Of a DNA stretch of 64,000 bases, positions 7,925 through 16,420 are shown in pieces. Every line of letters begins with the position of its first letter. The stretch's first letter is position 1. Source of the stretch: Planktophila sp965267775. GTDB lineage: Bacteria; Actinomycetota; Actinomycetes; Nanopelagicales; Nanopelagicaceae. Below the pieces are notes generated by a model. That model had not been told where the DNA came from, did no database searches, and saw nothing but the letters and a program-made list of their open reading frames with translations. The DNA is taken from assembly GCA_965267775.1 (NCBI GenBank), contig OZ254140.1, positions 1,240,001 through 1,304,000 of the forward strand, written 5' to 3'. The position numbers and the translations under genes were made by a program.

Positions 7925-8313
7925 AGTGCAATCACTGCCTTAGCCATACCAAGGACTTTAACGCCGGCGGAGGTTGCAGAGAGTGAGAGCGATACTTTGC
8001 CATCAAGAACATCAGTAACTGTCGCAGAGACGGTGAGGTCTACATCTTGCCCTGCAGGAACAATGACAGGCTTTGTAAAGCGGCCGCCAAATTCGAGAAC
8101 ATTGGCAGAGCCACCGGCGATATCAGAGACATACTTTCCAACCAGAGCCATCGTCAACATTCCATGAGCGATGACATCAGGCAATCCAACAGACTTTGCG
8201 AAAGCCTCATCTTGGTGAATCGGATTCTGATCTCCACTTGCATCTGCATACTGCTTGAGCAGTGCGCGGTTAAGAGAGAAAACTTTCTCGTCGATTACCT
8301 GATCTTTAATCAT
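7921..8313 (-). CDS. hadB: MaoC-like (R)-specific dehydratase, HadB-type subunit
   Basis: 130 residues, hot-dog fold. The hydratase motif is complete: GDQNPIHQDEAFAKSVG with Asp28 and His33, then IAHGMLTM. In mycobacteria HadAB dehydrates 3-hydroxyacyl-ACP in fatty acid/mycolate elongation; here the substrate is unknown. The ATG at 8313 is chosen because it overlaps the hadA stop as ATGA; an in-frame GTG eight codons upstream also exists. Translationally coupled to its neighbours on both sides. Confidence 0.82.
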   Translation of the reverse strand: MIKDQVIDEKVFSLNRALLKQYADASGDQNPIHQDEAFAKSVGLPDVIAHGMLTMALVGKYVSDIAGGSANVLEFGGRFTKPVIVPAGQDVDLTVSATVTDVLDGKVSLSLSATSAGVKVLGMAKAVIAL

Positions 8314-8699
8314 GCGCGGATCACCAACGTTGACCAAGAAGAGACTAGGAGCTCATCCGCTGTTGAAATATCTGAGCGGACAGAAATGATTTCGTTGCCC
8401 GCAACTTCGCGAGCGCTCTCGATGGTCGATGCACATGTAACGACATCGCCAGCTTTGATGGGGCGCTTGATATCAAACTTCTGATCGCCATGAACAAGGC
8501 GGTCCCACTTAATGCCAACTTCTGGGCTGGTCAGAATTGATTCAGATTGCTGCAATGAGATGCGGATTGAAAATGTTGGCGGCGCGACAGTTGAATTTGT
8601 TTCACCGACAACGGCGCAGAAAGCATCGATCTCAGATTGAGAAATTGTTATTGACTCTGTACCAGGAAAGGTACGCCCGATGGAATCCGGGCTAATCAT
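8310..8699 (-). CDS. hadA: MaoC-like dehydratase, HadA-type subunit
   Basis: 129 residues, matching the N-terminal dehydratase half (FAS1-DH-like) that lacks the catalytic HGM motif and pairs with HadB. Typical segments are the starting ISPDSIGRTFP, a central KWDRLVHGDQKFDIKRPIKAGD and ISVRSDI. The start overlaps the rpmG stop (TAATG) and the stop overlaps the hadB start (ATGA). The rpmG-hadA-hadB order is conserved in actinobacteria, which supports the assignment. Confidence 0.8.
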   Translation of the reverse strand: MISPDSIGRTFPGTESITISQSEIDAFCAVVGETNSTVAPPTFSIRISLQQSESILTSPEVGIKWDRLVHGDQKFDIKRPIKAGDVVTCASTIESAREVAGNEIISVRSDISTADELLVSSWSTLVIRA

Positions 8700-8869
8700 T
8701 AGCGAGTTTCGCGGTGAAGAGTTGAAGACTTACAACGTGGACAGAACTTCTTGAGTTCCATACGGTCTGGATCGTTGCGGCGGTTCTTCTTAGTGATGTA
8801 GTTACGCTCTTTGCAATCCACGCATGCCATGGTGATCTTTGGACGTACGTCCGCGCTCTTACTTGCCAT
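8699..8869 (-). CDS. rpmG: 50S ribosomal protein L33 (zinc-binding form)
   Basis: A 56-residue L33 beginning MASKSADVRPKITMAC. It has two CxxC pairs (CVDC at 16-19 and CPRC at 44-47), the C-plus version expected to bind zinc, and the family core RNYITKKNRRNDPDRMELKKF. A GGAGTAACACC region precedes the ATG. It is the first gene of the rpmG-hadA-hadB unit and lies next to two tRNA genes. Confidence 0.95.
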   Translation of the reverse strand: MASKSADVRPKITMACVDCKERNYITKKNRRNDPDRMELKKFCPRCKSSTLHRETR

Positions 8870-8980
8870 GGTGTTACTCCTTCGTGATTGGTGGGCTCAG
8901 GCTACCTGAGCACACAGTTCTGGGCAAAATGCCCGCCTAGTCCTTCGGTTCAGACGGCGAGAGCCGTTGAAGATACCTTG

Positions 8981-9054
8981 TAGCGGAGGCGGGATTTGAA
9001 CCCACGACACAGCGATTATGAGCCGCTTGCTCTACCAAGCTGAGCTACCCCGCC
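8981..9054 (-). tRNA. tRNA-Met (CAT)
   Basis: Cloverleaf on the minus strand: 5' GGCGGGG paired with CTCCGCT, D arm GCTCAGCTTGGTAGAGC, anticodon loop CTCATAA giving CAT, T arm GTGGGTTCAAATCCCGC. The first acceptor pair is G-U and no initiator-type mismatch is seen, so an elongator tRNA-Met is more likely. Confidence 0.93.
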
Positions 9055-9092
9055 AAGATCCTGCATATTCAATTGTGCCAAGCTGTACTGCG

Positions 9093-9165
9093 AGCCCCCC
9101 ACCGGAATCGAACCGGTGACCTTTTCCTTACCATGGAAACACTCTACCGACTGAGCTAGGGGGGC
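9093..9165 (-). tRNA. tRNA-Thr (GGT)
   Basis: Minus-strand cloverleaf with acceptor GCCCCCC/GGGGGGC, anticodon stem TTTCC/GGAAA, loop ATGGTAA giving anticodon GGT, and T arm ACCGGTTCGATTCCGGT. It precedes tRNA-Met and rpmG in the same direction. Confidence 0.93.
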
Positions 9166-9204
9166 AGAGGTAGAGGACGCAGTCTAAGTGCTAGGTCAGG
9201 AAAG

Positions 9205-9232
9205 TAAAAATTGGCCTGATCGACCAGCCCTC
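9205..9232 (-). terminator. possible terminator after the first sugar ABC operon
   Basis: On the minus strand an imperfect stem around GGCTGGTCGATCAGGCC is followed by AATTTTTACTTT, a few bases after the permease stop codon. The stem contains mismatches, so this is tentative. Confidence 0.4.
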
Positions 9233-9237
9233 GAGTT

Positions 9238-10122
9238 CTAGCCCTTGGTTGAGCCGAGGGTAAGGCCTGAGACGAACTGCTTACGCAGGACGAAGAAGAC
9301 AATCAGCGTTGGAAGGGCTGCGATCATCGCACCCGCCGCCAAGAGGTTGTAGTCGGTGACATATTCACCGGTCAACCGGCCAAGGGCCGAGGTGATTGGA
9401 CGCTTGCTATCACTGGAGGTGAGAACGAGGGCCCAGAAGAAGTCGTTATAGATCCAGGTGGTCATCAATACGGTGAGAGATGCAAGCGCTGGACGAAGAA
9501 GCGGCAAGATGATGTTGAAGTAGTGGGTAAAGACTGATGCCCCATCGATCATCGCTGACTCTGAAATCTCTTTTGGAATTGTCTTCATGTAAGAGCTAAG
9601 GACGAAGGTTGCAAAGCCCATCTGGAATGCAACGTGAATCAAGATGATGCCCCAGTGTGAATCGTAGAGAAGCTTGCGGTTTCCAAATGCATCACCGATT
9701 GCAAGGTACATCTTAAACAAAGGAATAAAGATCAATTGACCCGGGAGCAAATTGCCTGCTGTGAAGAACAAGAGCAATCCCACATTTGCCTTAAATGAGT
9801 AACGTGAGACAACGAATGCCATGAGTGAACCCAAGAAGAGCGTCAGGAAGACTGCTGGGATTGTGATGATGGCGGTATTTGCGAAGTACAACGGAAGATT
9901 CATGCGACGTACTGCATCAAAGTAGTTCTGCAAATTAATGTGATGCGGGAATGAGAAGACGCCATTTGCTTCAAGATCTACATATGGACGAAGTGATGAG
10001 TACAAAGTCCATACAAGTGGGAAGATCCACAAGAGTGCAAAGAAACCGATGAAGAGTGAGATCAACGTATCTTTACGTTGCTGCTTATCGCGGTACTCCT
10101 TATTAACGACGATACCGGACAT
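9238..10122 (-). CDS. carbohydrate ABC transporter permease, MalG type
   Basis: 294 residues with about six transmembrane helices. The EAA loop that contacts the ATPase is visible as ESAMIDGASVFTHYFNIILP (about 188-207). It ends with FVSGLTLGSTKG, the usual MalG-family tail that sits in the ATPase groove. It overlaps the MalF-type gene by one base and is the last gene of an operon binding protein-MalF-MalG. No ATPase gene is present, so a shared MsmK/UgpC-type ATPase elsewhere is presumed. The sugar imported is not recognisable. Confidence 0.9.
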   Translation of the reverse strand: MSGIVVNKEYRDKQQRKDTLISLFIGFFALLWIFPLVWTLYSSLRPYVDLEANGVFSFPHHINLQNYFDAVRRMNLPLYFANTAIITIPAVFLTLFLGSLMAFVVSRYSFKANVGLLLFFTAGNLLPGQLIFIPLFKMYLAIGDAFGNRKLLYDSHWGIILIHVAFQMGFATFVLSSYMKTIPKEISESAMIDGASVFTHYFNIILPLLRPALASLTVLMTTWIYNDFFWALVLTSSDSKRPITSALGRLTGEYVTDYNLLAAGAMIAALPTLIVFFVLRKQFVSGLTLGSTKG

Positions 10123-11045
10123 TACTTCACATCCTCTTTAAAGGTAGTACGGAGGTAAGCGATGATTGGGCCAATAGAGAGCAAGAAGAGGAGCGTTGCA
10201 TATGCGGCGCCCTTCATCGATTGACCTTCACCTGAAATATTTTGGAAGACCAAGGTGCCGAGGATTGGAACCTGTGCACCTGAAGTTCCGTAAATAATGT
10301 AGACGATATCGAATGCGCGAAGTGATTCGATGATCGTAATAACGAGCACGATGATATTTACCGGGCGCATCGTTGGAAGGATGATCTTCTTAAAAGTCTC
10401 CCACTCAGTTGCGCCATCAAGGGCGGCAGCTTCGCGAAGTGCTGGATCAACAGCCTTAAGGCCAGCTAAATAGAGCAACATGATGTAGCCGATATGTCGC
10501 CAAGAGGCCATCACCAAGATGACATAGAGGTTCCATCTATCGTCGCCGAAGAAGGAGATGGGGTTGGTGATGTCTTTACCCAAGATTCCGTTGATGAATC
10601 CATCAGGGCGCAACATGAAGTTCCAGATGATTCCAGTAACTGCTAATGAGAGCACTACAGGAATGTAGTAAGCAGTCTGGAAGAAAGCATGTCCACGAAT
10701 CTGGCGATCAATTTGGTAGGCGAGCAAAATTCCGAGAGGAGTTGCAATCAAGCCGAACCAACCGAGCCAAATAACGTTGTCCTTCAACGCCTGCCAGAAG
10801 ACTGGAGTTGAGAAGAAGATGTTGTGATAGTTAGCAAATCCTGCCCAGCGAATGTCGCTGATGTGAATTCCGGTCCAGTATGTAAATGAAAGACCGATAG
10901 TTGCAACTGCTGGAATCCATACAAGTAGTACGTGGAGCGCAGTTGGGACTCCGATAAATACACCGAGCGTTAAACGATCCTTCGGGGAAAAGGCTCGACG
11001 GCGGGTAACTTGAGTTTTCGTCTTGTTATCCGCCGTCGAGTTCAT
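10122..11045 (-). CDS. carbohydrate ABC transporter permease, MalF type
   Basis: 307 residues, with a charged cytoplasmic N-terminus (about 1-30) and six predicted transmembrane helices. The EAA loop REAAALDGATEWETFKKIIL is at about 205-224. It forms the channel with the MalG-type partner encoded immediately downstream. It is preceded by a 66-base gap holding an AT-rich hairpin that separates it from the binding protein gene. Confidence 0.9.
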   Translation of the reverse strand: MNSTADNKTKTQVTRRRAFSPKDRLTLGVFIGVPTALHVLLVWIPAVATIGLSFTYWTGIHISDIRWAGFANYHNIFFSTPVFWQALKDNVIWLGWFGLIATPLGILLAYQIDRQIRGHAFFQTAYYIPVVLSLAVTGIIWNFMLRPDGFINGILGKDITNPISFFGDDRWNLYVILVMASWRHIGYIMLLYLAGLKAVDPALREAAALDGATEWETFKKIILPTMRPVNIIVLVITIIESLRAFDIVYIIYGTSGAQVPILGTLVFQNISGEGQSMKGAAYATLLFLLSIGPIIAYLRTTFKEDVK

Positions 11046-11074
11046 ACCTTTACCTTATCTCTAATGAGTTCCGA

Positions 11075-11096
11075 ATTAAGTTGTTGAGAACTTAAT
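11075..11096 (-). other. intercistronic hairpin between binding protein and permease genes
   Basis: A perfect 8-bp stem ATTAAGTT-GTTGAG-AACTTAAT lies between the binding-protein stop and the MalF-type start. Such hairpins often protect the 3' end of the upstream mRNA, or attenuate it, so the binding protein is made in excess. The function here is inferred. Confidence 0.5.
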
Positions 11097-11111
11097 CTCA
11101 GTTGTTAAGAA

Positions 11112-12407
11112 TTAGAGCTTTGGAAGTGCTTCCCATTGTGCCTGAAGAGAATCAACAATCTTGTTGACATCCTTAGGGTTCTTGTACCAAGACTGGATTG
11201 CTGGACCAACAACTGGACCTGCGAAGTCTGGACGTGTGTCACGATCCAAGAACTGAGTGATGTACTTAGCTTGGCTCATAACGTTCAACTGCTGCTTCTG
11301 GAACGCATCGTATGTTGATGTGTCCTGGTTCTTGTTAGCAGATGTCATTGGAACTCCGGTATCAAGCATTGCCTGCATACCTTCCTTGTCACCAGCGAAC
11401 TTGATGAAGTCCTTACCAACGCCTGTGTTTCCACCGTTAGAAGCTACGCAGAAACCATCGATAGGTGCATCGATTGTGTCAACGCCGTGCTCTGGGTTGA
11501 TTTCTGGGAATGGAACGATCCATAGATCGTCGTAATCTGCCTGTGACTTCTCCTTGAAGTTTCCACCGAACCATGAACCCATAAGAGTTGATCCAGCCTT
11601 CTTCTGTAGAAGGAGCTGCATAGCGCCATCCCACTCGAGGTCGAGAACGTTCTTATTTGTGTATGGAAGTAGGAGTTCCCACTGCTTGAAGACATCGAGA
11701 ACGCGCTGATCTGTCCACTTTTCGCGACCAGCAAGAAGGTCAACGTGGAACTGGTAGCCGTTCATACGAGCGTTGATAATGTCGAATGTTCCCATTGCTT
11801 CCCAGCCGCCCTTATCGCCAGCTGCAAATCCAACAAGACCCTTCTTCTTCATCGCATCGAACATCTTGATCATGTCATCGAATGTTGCGATGTTCTCTGG
11901 ATCAAGGCCGAGATCCTTCACCATTGACTTACGGTAGTGAAGACCCCATGGGTACCAAGACTGTGGAACGAAGTACTGCTTACCATCAAGACCTGTTGAT
12001 GCGATCTTGTATGAGTTGTCGTACTGACTTTCTAGGTCCTTCCAAACATCTGAGATGTCTTCTAGGAGACCCTGCTCTGCGAAGAACTGCATACGGAAGC
12101 CAGCCATCCACTGGAATGCATCATCTGGTGTTCCCTGAAGATACTGTGAGAGGTTGTTCTGGAATGCATTTGATTCTGTTGCGTTATAAGTAACTTTGTT
12201 GCCTGACTTCTTCTCGTATGCAGCTACAAGTGCCTTTAGCTGCTTTGTTGGAGATTCGTCGACTGTACGCGCGCCGAATGACATTGGTCCTGATGCCTTT
12301 GAACCGCATGATGAAAGCACTGTTGCGCCTCCTGCGATTCCGATACCACCCAATGCTGCACCCTTAATGAGGGTACGACGTGATACTCCGTTTTGTTCTA
12401 CTGACAT
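11112..12407 (-). CDS. sugar ABC transporter substrate-binding lipoprotein
   Basis: 431 residues. The N-terminus combines a twin-arginine motif (SRRTLIKG, about 9-16) with a lipobox LSSC (Cys34), suggesting a Tat-exported, lipid-anchored protein. The body looks like a family-1 extracellular solute-binding protein (two-lobe sugar binder). It is the first gene of a three-gene importer. A GAGG ribosome binding site precedes the ATG. The upstream region (12408-12598) has no gene; it holds a perfect palindrome TTGCA-GA-TGCAA at 12537-12548 that could be an operator. The ligand is unknown. Confidence 0.88.
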   Translation of the reverse strand: MSVEQNGVSRRTLIKGAALGGIGIAGGATVLSSCGSKASGPMSFGARTVDESPTKQLKALVAAYEKKSGNKVTYNATESNAFQNNLSQYLQGTPDDAFQWMAGFRMQFFAEQGLLEDISDVWKDLESQYDNSYKIASTGLDGKQYFVPQSWYPWGLHYRKSMVKDLGLDPENIATFDDMIKMFDAMKKKGLVGFAAGDKGGWEAMGTFDIINARMNGYQFHVDLLAGREKWTDQRVLDVFKQWELLLPYTNKNVLDLEWDGAMQLLLQKKAGSTLMGSWFGGNFKEKSQADYDDLWIVPFPEINPEHGVDTIDAPIDGFCVASNGGNTGVGKDFIKFAGDKEGMQAMLDTGVPMTSANKNQDTSTYDAFQKQQLNVMSQAKYITQFLDRDTRPDFAGPVVGPAIQSWYKNPKDVNKIVDSLQAQWEALPKL

Positions 12408-12598
12408 TTACGTCCTCTAACTTTCCTGGAAGTAAAACCTCTTGAAAGGTTGCGTCGGCGCATTCGTCGACACGCGTAAAATGTATGGTCATGAGCGTGA
12501 ATACGCCACAGAGTTTCAATAACGAAATGGTTACGTTTGCAGATGCAAGTAATTCCAGAGGGTGAGACTCTGGGATTCTTTGCAGGAAATTGCAGGAA

Positions 12599-13375
12599 TT
12601 ACTGAATATCCCACCAGATCACGGCTAGCTCGCGTCGATCCGGGCGTGGATTGGCCTCTAAGAAGGCATCAATCTCACCCTGTCGCTCTTCCGGCAGGCA
12701 GAGGCGGCGGCGAATGAAGCCATTTGCCCCATCGACCTTCTTATCGAGCAGGATCTCGCTCTCAAAAAATTCAATATTTGCTGCGATTCCCATCTCGCCC
12801 AGAACAGAGATGAGATCTGCGGCTTGTGGAACTGTTGGGCGAATCAAATTCCAGAAGTGTTTCCATCCATCGCTCATATTCGACATAGGGTGAACGACCG
12901 GGGCTTCAATGACTACGCGCTTTCGTGCATGCGAATTTAACGCTGCTAAGAATGGAACTATCTCACCCACATTGAAAACAACGTGGTGCACGGTGACAAC
13001 GTCTGCAATCGGTGTTTGTGCTGCAACTGCAGGCCACTGGCCTAAAACTGTTTCAACGGTAATCCCGTATTTCATTGCATTGCTCTTGTAGAGATCCAGC
13101 ATCGCCTCTTGTTCATCAACACCGATCGCATGCACAGCGGGTGGGGTGATTGCATACGTTGCAACTCCCCCGCCGCAACCAATATCGAGAACCGTTCCAC
13201 CAACTGGCATGGCTTCACGCGCACGTTGATGTGAACGCGAATCACCAATTACTTCAGGAATTTCAAATAGTGCAGGTGGATGGATCCAAGGCTTCTCAAC
13301 TGCTTGATCGAGTATCTCTTGCGGAATTGCCCAAGAGGCTAGATCTTTCTTCCACTGTTCTGCAGCTGTAGTCAT
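12599..13375 (-). CDS. class I SAM-dependent methyltransferase
   Basis: 258 residues. SAM-binding motif I VLDIGCGGG is at about 62-70, followed by an acidic motif II (IGVDEQEAMLD) and DVVTVHHVVFNV. The substrate is not recognisable. Its ATG overlaps the thioredoxin stop (TAATG), so it is the last gene of the reactive-sulfur operon. Whether it belongs there functionally (for example thiol methylation) or only rides along is not known. Confidence 0.75.
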   Translation of the reverse strand: MTTAAEQWKKDLASWAIPQEILDQAVEKPWIHPPALFEIPEVIGDSRSHQRAREAMPVGGTVLDIGCGGGVATYAITPPAVHAIGVDEQEAMLDLYKSNAMKYGITVETVLGQWPAVAAQTPIADVVTVHHVVFNVGEIVPFLAALNSHARKRVVIEAPVVHPMSNMSDGWKHFWNLIRPTVPQAADLISVLGEMGIAANIEFFESEILLDKKVDGANGFIRRRLCLPEERQGEIDAFLEANPRPDRRELAVIWWDIQ

Positions 13376-13755
13376 TATTTTCCTTCTGCTATTTGAGCCT
13401 CTTGTGCGGCGACTTCTCTTCTAATCTCTTCCATATCTACCGCTTTAATTGAGCCGATAAGTTCCTCTAGGGATGGTGCCGGAAGAGCACCAGGCTGGCG
13501 GAATAGGAGTATTCCATCGCGGAAGGCCATTAACGTCGGGATTGATGTGATTCCTGCAGCGCCCGCTAGTGATCGTTCTGCTTCCGAATCAACCTTTGCA
13601 AAGACCACATCTGGATGCTTTTCAGAGGCCGCTTCAAAAACTGGGCCAAACATCTTGCATGGACCACACCACTCAGCCCAGAAATCTACAAAGACAATCG
13701 GAGATTCTGTGATGAGCTTTTCAAATTCCTTCTCGCCAACGTTAATGGTCGCCAT
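13375..13755 (-). CDS. thioredoxin
   Basis: 126 residues with the canonical active site WCGPC (Cys30, Cys33) and the cis-proline segment TSIPTLMAF. A C-terminal extension of about 20 residues after the fold is rich in E, A and Q. It sits inside the sulfide/persulfide operon, where thioredoxins reduce persulfides on proteins or regenerate rhodanese and reductase partners. It is translationally coupled to the methyltransferase. Confidence 0.93.
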   Translation of the reverse strand: MATINVGEKEFEKLITESPIVFVDFWAEWCGPCKMFGPVFEAASEKHPDVVFAKVDSEAERSLAGAAGITSIPTLMAFRDGILLFRQPGALPAPSLEELIGSIKAVDMEEIRREVAAQEAQIAEGK

Positions 13756-13761
13756 GGTGAG

Positions 13762-13929
13762 TTACTTCTTTCCGAACATCTTGCTAAAGAATCCTGGCTC
13801 CTTTGGATCATTCTGGTGGCCCTGGCAACGCTGAGCCTTTGGAACACCTTTGAGGGCGATCTCTACGTGGTTACCGCATCCAGCCCAAGTTGGCTTTCCG
13901 CACTTACGGCATGTTGTCTTATGACACAT
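13762..13929 (-). CDS. small Cys-rich protein (paralogue of the one at 17899-18015)
   Basis: 55 residues starting MCHKTTCRKCGKPTWAGCGN, with Cys at 2, 7, 10, 18 and 35. Two CxxC-like groups and a conserved TWxGCGxH core suggest a zinc ribbon or a thiol-bearing mini-protein. The frame is open further upstream, but that would overlap the reductase gene; the ATG at 13929 follows an A/G-rich stretch. It is co-directional with the reductase upstream and thioredoxin downstream. A second version of the same family opens this operon. No function can be named. Confidence 0.75.
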   Translation of the reverse strand: MCHKTTCRKCGKPTWAGCGNHVEIALKGVPKAQRCQGHQNDPKEPGFFSKMFGKK

Positions 13930-13945
13930 TCTTATTCTCTTTTCT

Positions 13946-15574
13946 TTAGTTGAGTGCTGCTGGTGAATTTGAGTAGGTGAGATATCCACCATCGAGATTG
14001 ATTGCATCGAAGCCAAGTTCCTTTAGCAACATTGTTGCGGTGTGGCCACGTTGTCCAACTTGGCAATTGACAAGAATTGGTTCTTTCTTGATTTCTGCGA
14101 CTCGGGCGCGAATTTCATCAACCGGGATATTCACTGCACCGGGAATCGATCCATTTGAATATTCACTTGGCGTGCGCACATCGATAAGTTGGTAACCCGC
14201 TTCGCGATATTTTTGAGTTTCGCTCCATTGTGCAGTTCCTAGCAAACCGCTCATCATGTTCTCGGCGATATAGCCGAGCATATTTACGGGATCCTTTGCA
14301 GAACCAAATGGTGGCGCATATGCGAGTTCGAGATCTGCTAATTCTGGTGCTGCGATTCCTCCGCGGATAGCCGTTGCAATCACATCAATGCGCTTATCTA
14401 CGCCGTCAACGCCTACTCCTTGACCACCGAGGATCTCGCCAGTGCTTGGATCAAAGATGAGTTTGAGTGCGATCTGTTTTGCATCTGGGTAATAACCCGC
14501 ATGATTATTGGGATGGGTATGAATCACCATGACTTCACGGCCAGCAATAGCTAAACGCTTCTCATTCCAGCCAGTCGCGGCGATCATCAAATCGAAGACC
14601 TTCACAATTGCTGTGCCAATAGTCTTGATCGGACGAGTGGCGCGCCCGGCAATGTGGTCTGCCACAACGCGCCCATGGCGATTGGCAAGGTTTGCAAGAG
14701 GCACAAGAGTTGCAGAGCCATCGATAGCATCGGTCTTCTCTGCTGCATCTCCAACTGCATAGATATCGTGATTACTGGTGCGATTGAAATCGTCGACTTC
14801 GATTCCTCCTCGCGCTCCAATGGTTAAACCTGCAGCTTTTGCGAGCGATGTATCGGGGCGAACTCCGATAGCCATGATGACAAGTTCTGCCTCAAGGACT
14901 GTCTCGTCAGAGAGAACTACTGTGGTTGCAGTGACATCTTTAGCACTGACGCCAAGGTGCAAAGTGATTCCATGCTTGCGCATCTCCTTAGCCACAAGCG
15001 TTGCCATCTCTGGATCTAGCGGCGCAAGTACCTGTGGCGCGGCTTCTACAACCATTGTGGGAACACCCTTATGGACAAGGTTTTCAGCAATCTCAACGCC
15101 AATGAATCCGCCTCCGATTACGACGGCGCTCTTCGGCTTAGCATTGACTCGATTGGCAATCTTTTCTACATCTTCCACCGTGCGAAGAGTAAGTGCGCGT
15201 TCGATTCCAGGAATCGGAGGCACAACCGGTGAAGCACCTGGGCTAAGAATCAATTTGTCATATGAAAGTTCATAATCTTCGCCTTTGAGCCAATCCTTTA
15301 TCTTGACTGTCTTGGCAACAGGGTCGATAGAGGTCACTTCAGTTGCGACTCGAACATCTAACTTAAAGCGAGCGTGAAGAGAAGCGGGCGTCTGTAAGAG
15401 GAGCGCATCTTCCTCTTCAATAACACCGCCTACGAAATATGGAAGGCCGCAGTTTGCGTAGCTAACATGGCCACTTCTTTCGAGCACAATGATTTCTGCA
15501 TCTGCATCAAGGCGACGCATACGCGTTGCTGCGGACATTCCACCTGCAACACCACCGACAATAACAACTCGCAT
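13946..15574 (-). CDS. CoA-disulfide / persulfide reductase with C-terminal rhodanese domain
   Basis: 542 residues. The N-terminal part is an FAD/NAD(P)-dependent pyridine nucleotide-disulfide reductase: GGVAGGMSAATRMRR at the FAD site, a single active cysteine in SYANCGLPYF (Cys42), and a second Rossmann motif VVIGGGFIGVEIAENL. The last 90 residues are a rhodanese domain with catalytic Cys504 in VNCQVGQRGH. This CoADR-RHD architecture is known from CoA-persulfide/polysulfide reductases (Npsr type), which strip sulfane sulfur from CoA or protein persulfides. The start at 15574 overlaps the rhodanese stop (TAATG); a longer frame upstream is less likely. Confidence 0.88.
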   Translation of the reverse strand: MRVVIVGGVAGGMSAATRMRRLDADAEIIVLERSGHVSYANCGLPYFVGGVIEEEDALLLQTPASLHARFKLDVRVATEVTSIDPVAKTVKIKDWLKGEDYELSYDKLILSPGASPVVPPIPGIERALTLRTVEDVEKIANRVNAKPKSAVVIGGGFIGVEIAENLVHKGVPTMVVEAAPQVLAPLDPEMATLVAKEMRKHGITLHLGVSAKDVTATTVVLSDETVLEAELVIMAIGVRPDTSLAKAAGLTIGARGGIEVDDFNRTSNHDIYAVGDAAEKTDAIDGSATLVPLANLANRHGRVVADHIAGRATRPIKTIGTAIVKVFDLMIAATGWNEKRLAIAGREVMVIHTHPNNHAGYYPDAKQIALKLIFDPSTGEILGGQGVGVDGVDKRIDVIATAIRGGIAAPELADLELAYAPPFGSAKDPVNMLGYIAENMMSGLLGTAQWSETQKYREAGYQLIDVRTPSEYSNGSIPGAVNIPVDEIRARVAEIKKEPILVNCQVGQRGHTATMLLKELGFDAINLDGGYLTYSNSPAALN

Positions 15575-15957
15575 TACTGAGTTACCAATGGAAGTCCCGC
15601 AGCCTGCCAAACCTGAATTCCACCATCGAGATTAAATAGTTTTGTGAATCCGGCATCGGCCATCTTTCCGACTGCGAATCCTGATCGTCGACCGCTATGG
15701 CAGTAGACGGCGTAGGTCTTTGTCTTATCTAACTTTGCGATATCTCCATCGAAAGTCATGCCTTCAACATCGATATTGATAGCTCCTTCAATATGCCCTG
15801 AATAGAACTCACCGGCTGAGCGCACGTCGAGAACAACAACACCAGATTCTTGAGTCTTCTTCTGGAATTCAGCGGCTCCCATATTTGTAGCTGCTGAACT
15901 GCCGCAAGAAGTGAGAGCAAGGGTTGAGGCAAAAAGTACTGCGATGAGCTTCTTCAT
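15574..15957 (-). CDS. rhodanese-domain lipoprotein
   Basis: 127 residues. A lipoprotein signal MKKLIAVLFASTLALTSC gives a lipidated Cys18, followed by a single rhodanese domain with catalytic Cys96 in YCHSGRRSG. It would sit on the outer face of the membrane and move sulfane sulfur, for example between sulfide-oxidation products and sulfite, yielding thiosulfate. The start at 15957 is chosen because it gives a proper signal peptide; the frame extends further into the repressor gene. It lies between the CstR-type repressor and the CoADR-rhodanese fusion. Confidence 0.88.
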   Translation of the reverse strand: MKKLIAVLFASTLALTSCGSSAATNMGAAEFQKKTQESGVVVLDVRSAGEFYSGHIEGAINIDVEGMTFDGDIAKLDKTKTYAVYCHSGRRSGFAVGKMADAGFTKLFNLDGGIQVWQAAGLPLVTQ

Positions 15958-15976
15958 TTCAATGTTTTCTTTTCTA

Positions 15977-16267
15977 TTAGGCGAGGCTGAGGAATAGTTT
16001 TTGAAGTTTTTCTTGTACCGCTTTGCTGTCGTTCTTATCGTCAACAATGCACTCACGGAGACTGGTTGAGAGCAAGGTAAAGGCGGCTGTATTTACTGCT
16101 TTGCTTACTGCTGACATCTGGGTCACGATCTCGTCGCAATTGCGACCTTCATCCATCATTCGAATGACGGCTGCCAGCTGACCGTGAGCACGCTTCAGGC
16201 GCTTGGAGATGGCAACAATCTGCTCTTCATCTTGAAGTACATGTGTTGGCTCCTTCTTCGTTGCCAT
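15977..16267 (-). CDS. cstR: CstR-type persulfide-sensing repressor (CsoR/DUF156 family)
   Basis: 96 residues, all-helical CsoR fold. The two conserved cysteines are present (Cys44 in GRNCDEIVTQ and Cys73 in LRECIVDD). The copper-ligand histidine of CsoR is replaced: LLSTSLREC has Ser where CsoR has His, as in CstR, which senses persulfides by forming a Cys-Cys crosslink. The gene lies between a sulfide:quinone reductase and a rhodanese, and a matching palindromic operator stands at the operon promoter (18046-18061). Its start overlaps the stop of the 47-aa gene (TAATG). Confidence 0.87.
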   Translation of the reverse strand: MATKKEPTHVLQDEEQIVAISKRLKRAHGQLAAVIRMMDEGRNCDEIVTQMSAVSKAVNTAAFTLLSTSLRECIVDDKNDSKAVQEKLQKLFLSLA

Positions 16268-16410
16268 TAGTGATCTCCCTTAAAAATCATTGCGACCATG
16301 CGGACATTGAGACTGACGAATCGCCAGAACTGGAAGAGAACGTTCTTTCGCATTTCGAGCGTTTTGTCGATGGGACGTGGTGCGCCTGATAGATCTGCGT
16401 AGTTATCCAT
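16267..16410 (-). CDS. 47-aa hypothetical protein between sqr and cstR
   Basis: Starts MDNYADLSGAPRPIDKTLEM and ends FKGDH, 47 residues. The second half (VLFQFWRFVSLNVRMVAMIF) reads as an amphipathic or membrane-associated helix with basic residues on one side. Coding is supported by a strong AGGAGAG ribosome binding site that overlaps the sqr stop region and by a TAATG overlap with cstR. No family is recognised. Its placement suggests a role with the sulfide:quinone reductase or in membrane attachment. Confidence 0.7.
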   Translation of the reverse strand: MDNYADLSGAPRPIDKTLEMRKNVLFQFWRFVSLNVRMVAMIFKGDH

Positions 16411-16420
16411 TACATCTCTC

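Noticed and set aside
15977..16267. Copper-sensing CsoR
   Set aside because: The histidine of the Cys-His-Cys copper site is replaced by serine and the neighbours are sulfide genes.
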